Origin: Coniferiporia sulphurascens
Taxonomy: Eukaryota; Basidiomycota; Agaricomycetes; Hymenochaetales; Hymenochaetaceae
Direction: 5' to 3'
Length of the DNA: 64,000 bases
Assembly (NCBI GenBank): GCA_002794785.1
Contig: NBBA01000022.1
Coordinates: forward strand, 496,001-560,000
In this document: one piece after another, positions 45,099 through 57,951 of the stretch
Numbering within the stretch: position 1 is the stretch's first letter
How the letters are laid out: each line of letters starts with the position of its first letter
Translations under genes and position numbers: made by a program
Notes under the pieces: model-generated
The model's input: only the letters and a program-made list of their open reading frames with translations
Told to the model about the DNA's origin: nothing
The model's database searches: none

Positions 45099-46210
45099 AT
45101 GCTGCACTTTCACACCCTGCTTCGTATCATGTCCCTACTACTTTTGTCAACGTCTGGTAAAGTCGGTCTGATCAGTCTCAATAGACCTTCCTCTTTGAAT
45201 GCATTGTCGGAAAAGCTCGTCGATGAGTTACTCCATGCCCTGAAATCTTTTGACAACAACCCCGAAGTCGGGGCGATTGTCTTGGCTGGCGGCGAGGGGT
45301 TTTTCTGTGGTGAGTTCTGCCGAGCCGCAAGGTGTGTGTACCTAGGAGCCGTTTAGCAAGCTAATGATCTCTTCTGTATTACCAACCACGAAACCAGCCG
45401 GAGCCGACATCAAAGAGTTGAAGGAGCTCACATTCATCAAAGCATATACGAGTAAATTCCTGCAGAATTTGAATGACGGTCTTGCAGCTGTACAGAAGCC
45501 TATAATAGCTGCGGTAAATGGATATGCAGTGGGTACCCAGATGTCAACTTCAACACTGTACTCACTGTCGATGCAGCTCGGCGGTGGATGCGAGCTCGCC
45601 ATGATGTGTGATATCATTTATGCGGGGGAAACAGCAACATTCGGTCAGCCTGAGGTCAAAATAGGTACAATTCCGGGTGCTGGGGGTACACAGCGCCTCA
45701 TCAGAGCCATTGGAAAAGCAAAAGTAGGAATGTCATTTGATAGAAACGCAACTGTTTGTCTAAAGCCTGCGTGTATTATCGATGTACTAGGCCATGGAGA
45801 TGATATTGACAGGTGATACGATCACTGCTCAAGATGCGGAGAGGGCAGGCTTGGTATCCAAGATTTTCCCCATTGATAGAGTGGTTACAGAGGCTATAAA
45901 AACAGGTGATAAATGTGAACGAATAGACGACTGGTGAAGAGATACTGACATTTTCAGGGCAACGCATTGCCTCCCTGTCGACCCCTGTCATAGCAATGGC
46001 GAAGGAGGCGGTAAACCAGGGTGCGTATGCCGGCTTGCATCTGTAGGTGAACGCTGACTCCGGGGATGCTCGACAGCGGAGGAGGTGTCCTTGCAGAATG
46101 GGCTGCTTTTCGAACGTCGTTTATACCATGCGACGTTCGGGCTGAACGATGAAAAAGAGGGGATAACCGCCTTCCTGCAGAAGAGGGAGGCGCAGTGGAG
46201 TAACACTTGA
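45099..46210 (+). CDS. Enoyl-CoA hydratase (crotonase family, ECHS1-like)
   Basis: The enzyme hydrates trans-2-enoyl-CoA in fatty-acid beta-oxidation. Exons give [20 protein letters not shown], then [15 protein letters not shown] (oxyanion AGADIKE) across a GTGAGT..CCAG intron, [20 protein letters not shown] across a second intron, [20 protein letters not shown] with both catalytic Glu positions, and, after a third intron, [20 protein letters not shown] and [12 protein letters not shown]. The mature enzyme is complete. Typical mitochondrial presequence features are weak: the start at 45,099 gives only [20 protein letters not shown], and an upstream ATG at 45,030 is also in frame, so targeting is unsettled. 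No PTS1 peroxisomal signal is present. Confidence 0.92.
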
Positions 46211-47380
46211 GGGCAAAAGGTGACGCAAGAGACGCTGGAGTCATTAGTTATAATGATGCTTATGCAAGACCGCTTTGGGGGCGAACAAGTTAATGTAACG
46301 TTTTCGGTTGGTTATCAAACCCAATTTCGAACAAACCTCGGTGTGTCTAGCTTTAGAGAATGGCGCGCCACGATCTCCCGCCCCCCGACAGGACTCCTTG
46401 AAGAGACCTTAAAAGGCGTAGGCGCTTCGATCGATTTAGCTCGACGACCAATGTCGGATAGCAGCTACTCAGTGAGCGAAGAACATCCGGTCCGAGCTAT
46501 GCAAGGCAGAGGTGATGCATGTTTTTTTCACTACATGGCCGGAAAATCCTAGAGAATTTGCCGCGAGAAGAGCGTTCAATGCCCGAAGGAAGACATGGGT
46601 TGGTCTTTCAAGAAGGGTCCAGCGACCCCCTGTATAGAGCGAAAGGGAAACCTTCCCTTACAGTACCAGCAAAAAATAGCACTGCTGAAGTACGCCGGGA
46701 ACACACTTGCAAGCACTTTTTTCTTGGTCCGCGGGAGCAGAACGTTTCAACGGGAGACACTCGACAAGATTTTTTGCGCCAGATCTAGGAGACTCGACGA
46801 AGAGATCCGCCACCACTGAGTCAGACTCTGAACCAGCCTTCTTCAGATACGCCCGCAAAACAATCAAGACTATTATTATCCGTGACTTGGAAGCGCATCT
46901 GAAGTTGCGACATCGCAGTAAAGCTGCGATGCTCGGACGATCCATTCACTTACGCGGACGAGCGGCAAACCCGCACCCCCTCAATCACCATAGATTTTCC
47001 GAGGCTGCCCAACTTGTCGAAAATATCAGAGTTCAAGAAGCACTTAATGTTGTGTCCCCGAGTATTTCAGATCTGTGAGGATGAACGGGTCCGAGAAGAT
47101 ATGCGAAGCCGTCATGTTGGTTACAGGTGAAGACGCGTCTCGATAAGCTGCCGCCAGCCTGGCAGCAATCATAGCCGTCTACCATGCGAGCATCGGCCGA
47201 GACTAAGCTCTAGACCAGGCACGAATTCGGGATCTGGTATTAGATTGATTGTACATACAATGAAGTAAAATTAGAATAAGGCCATGCAATTGGTACAATG
47301 ATGTCCGAGATGTCGATACGTACAAACCGGACGCTAATATTAGGATTAGTATATTTTGGTAACTTGTAAGACTATCCGGA
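46211..47380. other. Gene-free gap
   Basis: 1,170 bp between the 3' ends of the hydratase and RAD50 genes. Open frames occur on both strands (for example 46,519-46,788 + and 46,658-46,945 -). The longest + frames begin at non-ATG codons and none shows family motifs or workable splice joins. I see nothing definite here. Confidence 0.4.
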
Positions 47381-50300
47381 TCAGCCTATTCGCTGCCTCT
47401 CAATGATCGACTTCTGTCTAGAATCGCGGGAAACTCGCCTGAATGACATTCAGACCCCGCAACTTTAAGACTTTAAGAAGGCCACCCGACTTACCAGTAG
47501 TATTCCATAACATTAGCCTGTCCCAGCTTCCTGAGGAAGTTCTCATCATGCGTAATAATTATCAGCTGGAAGTTTGCATGGTTCTTCCGCTCGTTAATGA
47601 TACTAAAGCCTTCCTTCAGCCTCCTGTGCAAACAAGACGATAATAGGAAGACTTACTCGACCAAACTCCCTGCCAGCGCATCAATGTTCTCGACATCGAG
47701 CGCGTTGGTTGGTTCGTCCAATGCAAGAATACCACAGTTTTGCCCAAAGGAATCCGACAACGCCAATCGAATTATAATGGATGCCAGCATTTTCTGACCA
47801 GCTGAGCAACGCCCGCGCATGTCCATTTCAACTTGGTCTTTGGTCATGACAACCTGGCATGTCCGTGTTCGCATAAGGATTCGTTGAAGCCGACAGAAGA
47901 TACGGAAGACTCACGCGGTAATTATACGAGCGTTTCGAAGCGCCGCCCTCGGCATCAGAACGTATTTTTATACCGTCGATGTCTTACAAGAACATCAGAA
48001 AGGTCATGAGGATATTGGAGATTATGTCATTTACCAGTGCCTTGGTATGTCTTGTTCCAGAGATGGCGCATCGTATCATTTACTTCCTCCATCTTTAAAC
48101 CATGGTACTTCATGATAGCACTGGACGACGTTCAGCCAAGGAGCACCGGTTGCAAGCTAATAATTACCTATCAAGAGCCTTCGCATACTTCTCAAGATCG
48201 TTGTTTGCCATATCGGACATCTATAATGTGATAAGCATCACGTAAATAAAATACATGCCTTAGCAGACACCTCACTTTAACTTTAATGAGCTGATCGGTA
48301 TAACGTTTGTTAATTTCCTTGAACTCGCCAAGGTCCTTTTCCAAAAACTTGAGTTGGTCCTTCAGGGAACTTAACTCTCCACCCAGACGCGAATACTTAC
48401 GAGACAGGTTAGTAGAGATCTCAAACCTTGGCTACCACAAACCTACCTCTGCTTCCATATCGCCTTCCCGCTTCTTTTCAGCAGCATACTTATCGTCGAA
48501 TTGTCGGTGAGCCTTCGCAGCTTCTTCCATGTCGAATGCGTCAATCTTCTCCTTGTTAATAGCGATGTTTCTTCGTAACTTCCTGATCCGCTCATTATCC
48601 CGTAGATTAGCAAGGAAGCTGTCACTTTCATGTATCTCCTTCTCAGTTATGCCTTTGCTCTTGCGAATATCTTCCACTGAGAGTCCGTGCTCGTGTATGC
48701 TTTTTTCGCAAGTCTCGATGCTCTCCTCGCAACGCTGCAGTTCGCGGGCACGCCTATTGCGGACGTATCTGAATAATAATAATAATAATGAAATGAATAT
48801 ATTAAGGAAGAATAAGGACTCTGGCTCACGATTCTATATCTTTATTGGCACGAGCGAGCGAATCTGAGCTTCGGCGGACCCTTTCACATTTCTCCTTAGC
48901 TCTCTTGACTTTCTCATTCGAACTTTCTTCAAAAAGGTCGTATTCACGTTGAATCCTTTCCAAAGGCTGGAGAGCAGTCCTAATTTTTTCCTCAAGATTC
49001 TATTCGTACGGATAAGCCAATTGCAAGGACATCTTAAGAAGGGAGAAACTTACTTTTGAGAGCTCGATCGCCTCTTTCAACTCCTGATGCATCGAAGCTG
49101 TTTTTTGTTCAAGGGAATCCTGCTCTCGTACTTTGTTCTTCAGGTCACTCTCCTGTATCTGGATGGTGTGAAGCTCATCTTCATGCCTCCTCAAACGATT
49201 AACTTGCTGTTCGCGGTCATTCTGAAAGGCGTTTTTCTCCCTCTCGAGCTTCCGACTGTTGTTCAGTCCATAATGTCCATTCATTAGAAAACACAGATAC
49301 ACGTCGTAAGGTCACTACGCACATTTCATTGCTAACATCTCCAAGCTCCTCCTGAACATCATCCGCGGTTTTCACGGACCCTGTACTCGAGAGGTTTTCT
49401 TCCAATCGAGAAATTTCTTCCTCCAATCGCTCGCCTGCCATCTTGAGCTCCGAGACATTCGAGGCTTGCTGTTTTAATGCCATTAGCTCTTTCAGGTCAC
49501 GTCGAACCTCGGCTAGCTTCCCTTCGGACTATAAAAAGTGATTAGGTTATTTGGATGTTTTACTAAGATGAACTTACAGCTTCTTTGGAAGCAAGTGCAT
49601 CGGGCAGCGCAGCTTCACTTTTCTTATGCTGCTCCTCGAGCTGCGGAAGCTCCTGACCCCTCAGAGCATCGCGGGCTACCTCTATCGGCAAAAGGGACTG
49701 GAGACGTTTCATTTCGTTCTCCCACATTTCAACTTCCTCTCTCTCCGACGCTAGATTTTCAGGCGAGGTTTTCTTTAGTCTATCGTCAAGCTAAGCATAC
49801 AATTATGTTAGTAACATCAACATTTTGCCACTGCACGGGTCGGACACATACGTGTTTCTCAAATGCACCAATTTCATGATCGCCAAGGGCACGATTGCAA
49901 GCTCCGCATTTTTTTGTGATCTTCCCGCTTCGCAGAAGGGTTTCATAGACTTTTTTGGTTCCTTCACTATGCTGGATCGCCCTGTAATCGCTGTGAGAAC
50001 TATACATGATAACTATAACCAGAGTACTTGCATCCGTCGTTCCTCTAGTTCATTTATGGCTTCGTTAAGAGCAGACTGGACGGTGGGCTGGTCCTTCTCC
50101 AGACCACCGCTGACTTTCCTGTCCAACGCTGGGTAGAAATTTAATAATGTCTTCGTTTTGCTTGCCATCGAAATCATAACTGACATTTCAGGTCGTCGCG
50201 TTTCCGCTTCAGCTGATCAGCCAAACTTGTTATGGTAGATTCGAGGTGTCTCGCATTCGCGTTTGCATTGTTGAACTCGCTTTCCGCTTCGGCTGCCTCA

Positions 50301-52510
50301 CGCTCCTTCGCACTAGCAATTCATAATTTTGAGTGCCAAGTCATTGAGTTTAAAGGATGCACCTACCTAACAGTTCTTTCCACGTCTTTACCCATACTAT
50401 CGATTCGGATATCAAGGCCAATTAGCATTCGGAACTTGGCGTTATTATTCGCAATAATGTCCTGGATATCCTGCATTTTTCTCTTCAAGTCTGCACGTTT
50501 TATATCGAGTTTGGCCCTTGCATCTGACTGAAGACTTAAATTCTTCAGTTCCACATTCAAATTTTCACGTTGCTCCTCCAAAACTCTGGCTTTAGTCGAT
50601 ATGTCCCGAATTTTTGCATCGTACATAAACTCTTTGATTTCATCTTTTAGCCTTTCAATGCGGGCGGACTTTTCTTGCATGTCCGCTTGCAGGATAGAAA
50701 GCTCGCGTGGTAGGGAACGATTCCGGCTTATAATTGACTCTGACTCCGCTATAGATTTTTGCAGGGAACTCTGAAGTTTCGGGGTGTTAAAAGGCTTTGA
50801 AACGAAGGTAGATGGCGAAACGCACGATTTTATCCTGCAACGAAGACTTTTGTTGCTCTAAGAGCCGGTGTTCCGTGTGCAAGCCCGCTTGTTTGTCCTT
50901 GAACTCATTGTGCTTCTCGGAAGCCTCACTCTTTGTTAAGACAGCGATCAGCGGCTACCAAAGACCAATTACACGGAGTCACGAACTTGCAGTTTTTCCA
51001 AATCAATGATCGACTCCTTCATCATGTCATCCAGTTGGGACCTGAATGTGATGATTTGATCCCTCTCCAAGGGAAGCCTTTCGAACCCCTTCATATGAAA
51101 CTGTTCGGCTATGCGATGAATCTCTTTGTCCCTTTCCTCAATATCCCGTTCGTGTTTCTGCATTTTTAGCGAAAATGTAAGACTGAGTAACTTATCTTTA
51201 AATAAAAGATATGATAAACCTTTTTCTCCGCATCGAGGCTTCCACGCTCCTGTTGGAGAGATAGCAGCGACCTTCGAGCGTTCTCAAGTTCGTTCAGCGT
51301 ATCACGAAGGCGTCGCTCATCAACTTTGAGTTTCTGCTCTGCCTCTTTCCTATAACGGTCCGAGTTCCGCCGCCGCTCTGCGAGCTGCTCATCCGTTTCT
51401 GCACAAAAGTCTGAATAAATTCAGGATTAAAAGCATTCAAATTTAGCTGACCAGGCATCTCCTTGACATGCTCCATCGCGTCCTCAAGATCCTTCGTAAA
51501 CCTGTCCACATCTTCTTGGAGATGTTCGATTTCGCGGTACTTCTCTCGAAACTTTGTGGCGGATTCGTAGAAGCGCTTGTTTGTCGTGATCAGCTGATTG
51601 CACTCTTCTCTGAGTTTCTCATGCCGCATTTCTTTGACAGCGATGGATGACTGCATGTCACTGGCACGGGCCTTTAGCTTGTCTGCATGGGCTTTTTCCT
51701 TTGACAGAGATTCGAGCCTCTCCTTGTCGACTTTAAGATCGGCTACGCGTTCCTTCCGAAGGGCTTTAATCGAGTCAAGCGCCTTTGTGTATCTGTGCAA
51801 TGGATAAGATATAAGCGAATGAATGACGTTGTTTGTGCCGACCTAGTAGCCTCGAAAATGTCGTCAAACTTTTTCTTCAGGGCAGCCGGCTCTGCAAGAG
51901 GCCAATACGAGTCTTCTTGATGACAGAAAATAACGTTTTCGAGGACAGCTTTGGACACCCCGAGGAGATTAGGGATTTCTGAGTCTATTTCCGCACACTT
52001 CGTCGAGATCGTCGCCCTCTAGGCGTAGGTGAGTAAACGACTCGTAAGACAGGGTTGCAACATGCCTTTCCGCTCGGATTTCCATCGGCCAAAGAGAGAA
52101 TGCTTTCGAGCGTCTTCATAGTTAACCCTGCAGTTTTCTTCACGGTAACGGAAAGGTTGCGGACGGCTAGCATGCGCTGCCCATTTGCAGCTATGAATCT
52201 CAGTTTGACCTGGGCCTTGACCTCCTTTTCGTTCGCCATTTTCGGGTCGTGCACGAAAGCGCCGCCGCGCGAGTTGGGAGGTTGGTCGCCAGTAGTAGCA
52301 TATTTAAGGCACTCGATTATAGTCTGGCAACCCAAGGAGTCAGTCGATGTATGTTCGTTTGGCCGGCTAGAGATTGTCTGCTTTCACCGTTTTGCCCGAT
52401 CCGTTGTGTCCCACAATGACAGTGACCGGGGAGAAAAACTCAATGACTGCGATGTTCTTGTCATCAAAGGAACGAATGCCTCGTATGGCGAGCTTGTTGA
52501 GCGACGCCAT
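47381..52510 (-). CDS. RAD50: DNA double-strand-break repair ATPase Rad50
   Basis: Rad50 forms the MRX/MRN complex with Mre11 and Nbs1/Xrs2. The start ATG at 52,508-52,510 gives [20 protein letters not shown] and [20 protein letters not shown] (Walker A). [20 protein letters not shown] (Q-loop region) follows. Two long coiled coils flank the zinc hook [14 protein letters not shown] (CxxC, about 49,880-49,900). The ABC C-terminal part is [20 protein letters not shown] (signature) and [20 protein letters not shown] (Walker B and D-loop). The true end lies beyond a last intron: 'VMEYYW' joins '[18 protein letters not shown]', stop at 47,381-47,383. Length of about 1,300 residues is normal. At least fifteen short introns. 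Confidence 0.96.
48772..48789. repeat. (AAT)6 tract in a RAD50 intron
   Basis: Six perfect AAT units. On the coding strand they read (ATT)6 directly before the CAG acceptor of an intron, taking the place of the polypyrimidine tract. Confidence 0.8.
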
Positions 52511-52706
52511 AGAGGAATAGCGTTGTCGTCAGCTTTGGACCCAGTCACCCAGGTTCAGCATTCAATTAATGCCGCGAGGTCGGCGCGGTCAGACGCGTGA
52601 CAGTAACGCGTCTTATTTGTCACTTCCCCCAAAGTTCACGAAACAGCCCGTATATATGTTGTAAAAGTTTACAAATGATTCTCTATCTACTCTAGAGCTC
52701 TACCCT

Positions 52707-53863
52707 CTAGTCTGTTTCCATCTCATCCTGCTCGCCAGTCCCAGAATCACTGCTGCTACCACCCTCGCGGTGCGCTTGATCCTGTATTGCGCGCAGGAAA
52801 GGCTCCACCCCCGTTCCTGCCTCTTCAGGAAGACCTAGTCCGCGCACAAGTCCACCGAGTAGTCCAGTGTGAAGAGCCTGATCAAAGTTCCCCACAGCTG
52901 CCTGGAATTGAGGGCTCGCAATAATTTGCTGCAGCACTTCTGCGGAAGGCGGCGTCGGAAGGTCAGGAGGGAGATGCGGGAAGAGTGCAGGTATCAGTTC
53001 GGGGTGGTTGGTGAAAAGAGGGCCCAGTGCTTCAGGGGTCAGGACATCGCGCAGGGACACGGCTACACAGTTCGCGTCAGTCTTGTCATCACGGAACCGG
53101 CTATAAGCTTACTAGGCCGAACTGGTTCGGGCTCCGTCGCCATGCTTGTAACCAGCTCACGCAGACGTATAAGTTGTTCAGCGCTAAGTTGTGGTAGAGC
53201 AGAGGCACTGGATGAAGAAGCCCTGAACAATAAGATCACTTCGACACAGATCCTTCAACCACGTCAAAAACACCACGCACCCCAGCTGCGATGTCGACGC
53301 TTGCGGACCAGAAGTACTCCCGAAAGCAGAGGTAGGATTCCACGTTAGAGCACCCTCGGGATCCTCCAATAGAGCATTCACGTTACTTGCAAATTCGTCA
53401 TCCCGTGCCGAAGACGCATCCTTTGAACTGCTCAGATATGTTTAACTGTTATAATAAAGCATGACGCGCACCTGGAACCAGAACTTTAGGAATTATAAAG
53501 ATCAACTTAGCCAAGCCTTAAAAATGAAATTGAAACGCACGAAATGCCTTTGATTCGAAGACATGAATTTAAGGACGTAAGTCCTCCCGCCCGGAGCCTG
53601 GGTAACCTTGGAGAACGATGCATCCTGCGGAAAGAGGATGAGGTCCTGTATGGACTGTTAGATGAAAGAATTACGCGCAAAATGGAGTTACGTACCTCCT
53701 CAACTTCGCCAGATACGCGATTCCTCCACTTGAAATGCAGCAAGCCGTCTTCATTGTGCAGTGAGATAGCGCCCTTGGTCGGTGATGCGTCAACAAAGTT
53801 GGTACCCCCTCTGCGCTGGGACCTTCCAGCCTTGAAGGCGAGCAGTGGTTCCGATGAAGCCAT
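52707..53863 (-). CDS. RPN13: Proteasomal ubiquitin receptor Rpn13/ADRM1
   Basis: Rpn13 is a 19S proteasome subunit that binds ubiquitin through its Pru domain. The start ATG at 53,861-53,863 gives MASSEPLLAFKAGRSQRRGG. The Pru domain follows: DASPTKGAISLHNEDGLLHF, KWRNRVSGEVEE, DLILFPQDASFSKV and GRTYVLKFKSSNQRHFFWMQ. The C-terminal DEUBAD-like domain carries LSAEQLIRLRELVTSM, SLRDVLTPEALGPLFTNHPE, LIPALFPHLPPDLPTPPSAE, EVLQQIIASPQFQAAVGNFD and LHTGLLGGLVRGLGLPEEAG; this part binds Uch37 in other species. It ends DSGTGEQDEMETD. Both domains are present, unlike budding yeast Rpn13, which lacks the C-terminal one. It is divergent from the small coiled-coil gene. Confidence 0.94.
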
Positions 53864-54017
53864 TAAGCGGTACTTTGATTCGACGTGGGCGTAGATGTCG
53901 GTGAGCACATAGGACGGGACGCGTAAGTCGCGTCCACTATGGACCGGCCCTGAAGCTGACCAAAAGCCGCCTCGCGCCCTCGGTCCGCGACGCAATCAGG
54001 CTGTACGCGCTCACCTT
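53864..54017. promoter_or_regulatory. Shared divergent promoter region, RPN13 / SCOC-like gene
   Basis: 154 bp between divergent start codons. No PACE-type proteasome element (GGTGGCAAA) was seen. Confidence 0.45.
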
Positions 54018-54361
54018 ATGTTCGACGACACATCTGCCTGGGGTGCTCCGGAGAACACTTCCCCCGTCGACATCGTCAAGGATGCAATAAAGAAGGACAA
54101 GACGATAAAGTGAGGGTGCACAGATATGACGTTTATTCACTGCTGAGCTGTATTTGCCAGGGAGCTCATAGCTGCGCAGGAGGACCTACGAGGTATATTC
54201 GCATTGATGCATATTTTCACGCTCGGGCTGAAACAGCTGTTCCAGTCCTGTTGACAAAGGTTCATTCGGTACAAGCCGATGTCGAGAAGCTTGGGTCGGG
54301 GAACGCGACGCTCCAGATGTACATTGATAACCTGACTATGCAGATGGCGAAGAGACGATGA
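54018..54361 (+). CDS. Short coiled-coil protein (SCOC-like)
   Basis: A small protein of about 85 residues in three exons: MFDDTSAWGAPENTSPVDIV and KDAIKKDKTIK, then (intron GTGAGG..CCAG) ELIAAQEDLRA, then (intron GTATAT..ACAG) TKVHSVQADVEKLGSGNATL and QMYIDNLTMQMAKRR. The last exon is a heptad-rich coiled coil with the 'LxSxNxxLQxYIxNLM'-type line characteristic of SCOC, a Golgi/autophagy protein that binds Arl1 in animals. All joins are in frame and the stop is at 54,359-54,361. The call rests on that motif and on overall size. Confidence 0.85.
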
Positions 54362-54575
54362 CCTGTTCATATCATGTACCTGAGACGATGAATACCTGCT
54401 GTATACATGTTTATATCTTCTTTCTCATGTACCAGTCGACTCAAGTGTAATTATTATATTCATTTCCGAGACTCGAAGAGGGTCGTGTCTACGCCGATCC
54501 TCTCCGCTTCCGTAATTGGCGCGTCTCTGAAAAAATAAAAACGCAGCGCGTTGGGTCACAATCGTCTGCGACTCG
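54362..54575. other. Short intergenic spacer / PET127 promoter
   Basis: 214 bp between two + strand genes. It should contain the terminator of the small coiled-coil gene and the promoter of PET127. Confidence 0.4.
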
Positions 54576-57500
54576 ATGTTTTCAACGGTCCATGCCTCAT
54601 CCTCGAGACAGCTCCTGAGCGTTCCACCTCGCTTGCGGGTCCCCCTTCGCGCACGCCATGGTCATTGCCACACAACGAGTCCGGCTGCTCTGGCGTCGCG
54701 GTCTGTCTCATCGACCTCTGCAAGATATCACGACGCAGACGCCTCCCACTCGGTCGACGCCGAGCATGGCACAACGGCCGTCACCCCCGTTGATGTAATC
54801 GACCTCCTTCAAAACATGAAGGAGAAAGATACCGCCAGTCCCGACGGCATTGTCGCCACCCCACCATCTAGAAGCAGTCACTTCAAATCCGCGCTGGCCA
54901 ATGGGTTGCGAAAGAACAAAAACACCGGTGGCCCAAAGGCCCGGTCGGCTAGTCCCACTGCAAAGAAGAATCGTCCTCCTAATAAGGACTCGTTATATCC
55001 GAAGAAGAGAAAGAGACTAGAGAAAGACATGGCGACGCTTGCGGAACTTGCGAACGAAGCGGGCGCTTTTAAACCTGGCTCAGGACTGAAGCCCGAGTTC
55101 TGGAAATCTGACTGGGGGAAAGATGGTATGCTATCACATCGCTTGTCTCGGAGTAACTCAGCAGTGCTAACTCAGGCTTTCATCATCCGGCTTGGCATAT
55201 CTCGCAGAACTCAGACCGAATTCCGACGCGACGCGGAGAGAGAAACGCTCATATCCCCCTCGCCCGGAACTAGAGCCGAGGTACAGAAAGGCACGTCAAG
55301 AAGAGCGTCGTCGTCCTCCTCCCCATCTTCCGCAGAAGCTTCCGCCGTATGTCCGCAGAGTTGAGGGTCTCATTGATTCCTCCGTAAAAGATGTACTCGA
55401 AGGTATGGCTGCAGACACTTCGTTAGAACGTTCACTCTGGTCTGATGCTACTGTTTAGACGTCGAGCCCCTCACTGGGAGGGCTCCCATCGCATCCCTCG
55501 CGCATGGGTTAGACCGTGTACTCTTCAAGTAAGTGTTGCGAGCGTGAGTAGGTTTTGAAATACAAGTAATCTCGTCTCGTTTTAGCCCAGGCGTCCATTG
55601 GCTCCAGGATCCGCGTTCGCGAGTCTATAATTTCACTCCGTTCATTCAGCGTATTCCGGACATTAAGGACTTCGCTTTTGAGCGATTGACCCCATTTGTA
55701 CAAAGCTCAAAAGACAGTGTACGCTCTCAGAAAGAAAAACCCCCTTTCCCGTCGTAATTAATGTGCAACTAACAGGTTATGCGTGAATTGGCTGCTGCAA
55801 AGGGGAAGCGCTTCGCTGGCTCAACGTCCTCTTTAAGCGGTCTTCTTAGCCACATCTATTTCCTCATTTCACAAGATCATCCAGTCAATACCAGTGGTCT
55901 GGTCAAGCCCTTTTCCCGTTCGGTTTGTCTAAGCAATCGCGCTTTGTCTATGATGTCGTTCTGAGTAGTCTTGTCTGATTTTAGCCGAGCAACTTTACTC
56001 CTGGTCAGCGCATGCCAACGGCGGTTGTTTTCAATCATCGGGACGGGGTGTATATGGTTGATTCTGACAGTACGGATGGTGATGATTCCCAGTGGAATGT
56101 CCTCATGTGGATGGTAAGATTTAAAAAATGCAGCGGCCGGCTCGACTGAGCTCACTGTCTGTCTTCTTTCAGGGAACAATGTTGGAAAACTTCTTTACGT
56201 TGCCAAAAGACAAGTTCAAGAAATTGATGCGGTCTTTGAGCCCAGAAGACACTGCCGAAAAGCCAGTCGAAGCATACCGATATGCGCAGGTACGTCAATT
56301 TTTATGCCATATCAGTGGTTGGCTTATTCAGTTTCTTTCAATGAAGTCGAATGCTTTCATTATGCGGTCTCAGCTCGATTCGCATGACCCGAGGCTCCCT
56401 GGCACGGGTGTATTTGATATTAAGACTAGGGCCGCTTTACCATTACGTTTGGACAAAATGAACTTCAAAGTAAGAGCCTCCAATCCGTCTGCTAAGTCTA
56501 GTGTCAGATTTTGATGTTTCGCAGGAAAACTCGGGCTACATGATCAAATCTCAGCATGGGACGATGGAGAGCTTTGATAGGGAATACTACGATATGATCA
56601 GGTCGGCATTCTTGAAATACAGGTACGCAGCTACTCCTTTTGGTTACTCTAATGTACTCATTGATGCAACAGTTTCCAAGTACGGATTGGCAATATGGAC
56701 GGCGTTTTCGTCGCGTATCACAATACAGCCCGCGTTTTTGGCTTCCAGTATATTTCACTAGAAGAGATGGATGAGTGTCTCTTCGGCGCTAAAGACAGGG
56801 GAGGGCGTGTTTTCGACAAGTGCGTCAGTTTGCTAGAGGTCCTTGCGGGGGAAATCACGAGCTGCTTCCCGGGAAAGGTGGGCCTCTGTCCCTTGCACAC
56901 TGAGCACAATTAGCTGAATTATTATAGTCGATAACCTGTCTTGCAGAGACATTTGAAAGTTCGGGCGTGATGCGGGTGTGGGTCCAGCCTGTCGAAGGCG
57001 AACTTGAAGCCGGAACACTTCTAGAAATATCCCCAGAATCTTCGAATCCTATTATACAACTGGACATTGCAGTGGACAACTATCTCGACGGTGAGCGTGT
57101 CGGCGGACAAACTGCAGTAAATCAACCGGAGAGTCCATGTGAGTAAGGTCGCCGCGTGGTTTTTGTTCGTATGTCTCATCTTCCACAGGGACGCTTCACT
57201 GGTCAGTTTCGCGCTCAGCGGAGCCAAGCCAGAAAGTCCGGGAGAATTTCGAAAAGGCAAAACGGCGGAAATACAGACCTGCGCTGTACCCAGCCGGTGT
57301 GAATTCTGACAATCTGGAGGATTTCTTCAAGGGATTAGGTTTCGGTAATATCGAGTTCATGCCTGATAAAGCCCATTTCATTGAGCCGGACTTCGGAGCC
57401 GAGGCCCTTAGGCGGATCTCAAGGGCTGGTCAAGTCGAAACGGATCGTTTGGAGAGTGAGGAAAAGTTGAAGGGATTACAGATTTGGCAACAAGTCACGT

Positions 57501-57718
57501 TCCCTGACCCCGATTATCATCGCACCCTCGAGCCTCTAACACAGCCCGAAGATGGCAAGGCCGCTAATTGTCTTGAAGATACGCCCTCCTCGGGGGACAC
57601 ACCGCCTAAGGAGGACACGCCGGGCCAGGAGAACACGTCAGAGGGAAGCACCTTGGATGGTCTCTCTAATAGCGAACCGAACGATGATTTTCGGGCAGCT
57701 AGCGAATCGGGACCGTAA
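54576..57718 (+). CDS. PET127: Mitochondrial RNA-processing protein Pet127
   Basis: Pet127 is an inner-membrane-associated protein required for 5' processing and turnover of mitochondrial mRNA. The N-terminus MFSTVHASSSRQLLSVPPRL, rich in Arg and Ser, is a mitochondrial presequence. The core matches the Pet127 family: LAHGLDRVLFNPGVHWLQDP, RSRVYNFTPFIQRIPDIKDF, YFLISQDHPVNTSGLVKPFS, GQRMPTAVVFNHRDGVYMVD, QWNVLMWMGTMLENFFTLPK, MRSQLDSHDPRLPGTGVFDI, KTRAALPLRLDKMNF, YDMIRSAFLKYSFQVRIGNM and DGVFVAYHNTARVFGFQYIS. The DxRLPGxGxFDIKTRAxLP line is PD-(D/E)XK-like, consistent with a nuclease fold. The acidic C-terminus ends FRAASESGP. About ten short introns. The gene appears complete. Confidence 0.92.
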
Positions 57719-57951
57719 GGGATGAGTATGACAACCTATTCCTTTTTCATACGTGGAATTGCAAGCTCCTACATGTCATTTTGAATAGACGCATGGCCGA
57801 ACAAGGTTGTGTTGCAGTCCTGATTCTTACTTTCATTGCGAGCGGGTTTATCATTAGGGGTGTTGGGAAGAAGTTAGGGGTCGTCGCGAATTGAATTAAT
57901 ATACAGCATATTCCTCTTCTAATTTTACAAAATACTTTACTTCCGTGATTG
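57719..57951. other. Convergent intergenic spacer
   Basis: 233 bp between the 3' ends of PET127 and the USP gene. No ORF of note. Confidence 0.4.

Noticed and set aside
46211..47380. Possible genes in the gap between the hydratase and RAD50
   Set aside because: The longest frames start at GTG or TTG, no splice join extends them and no motif is visible.
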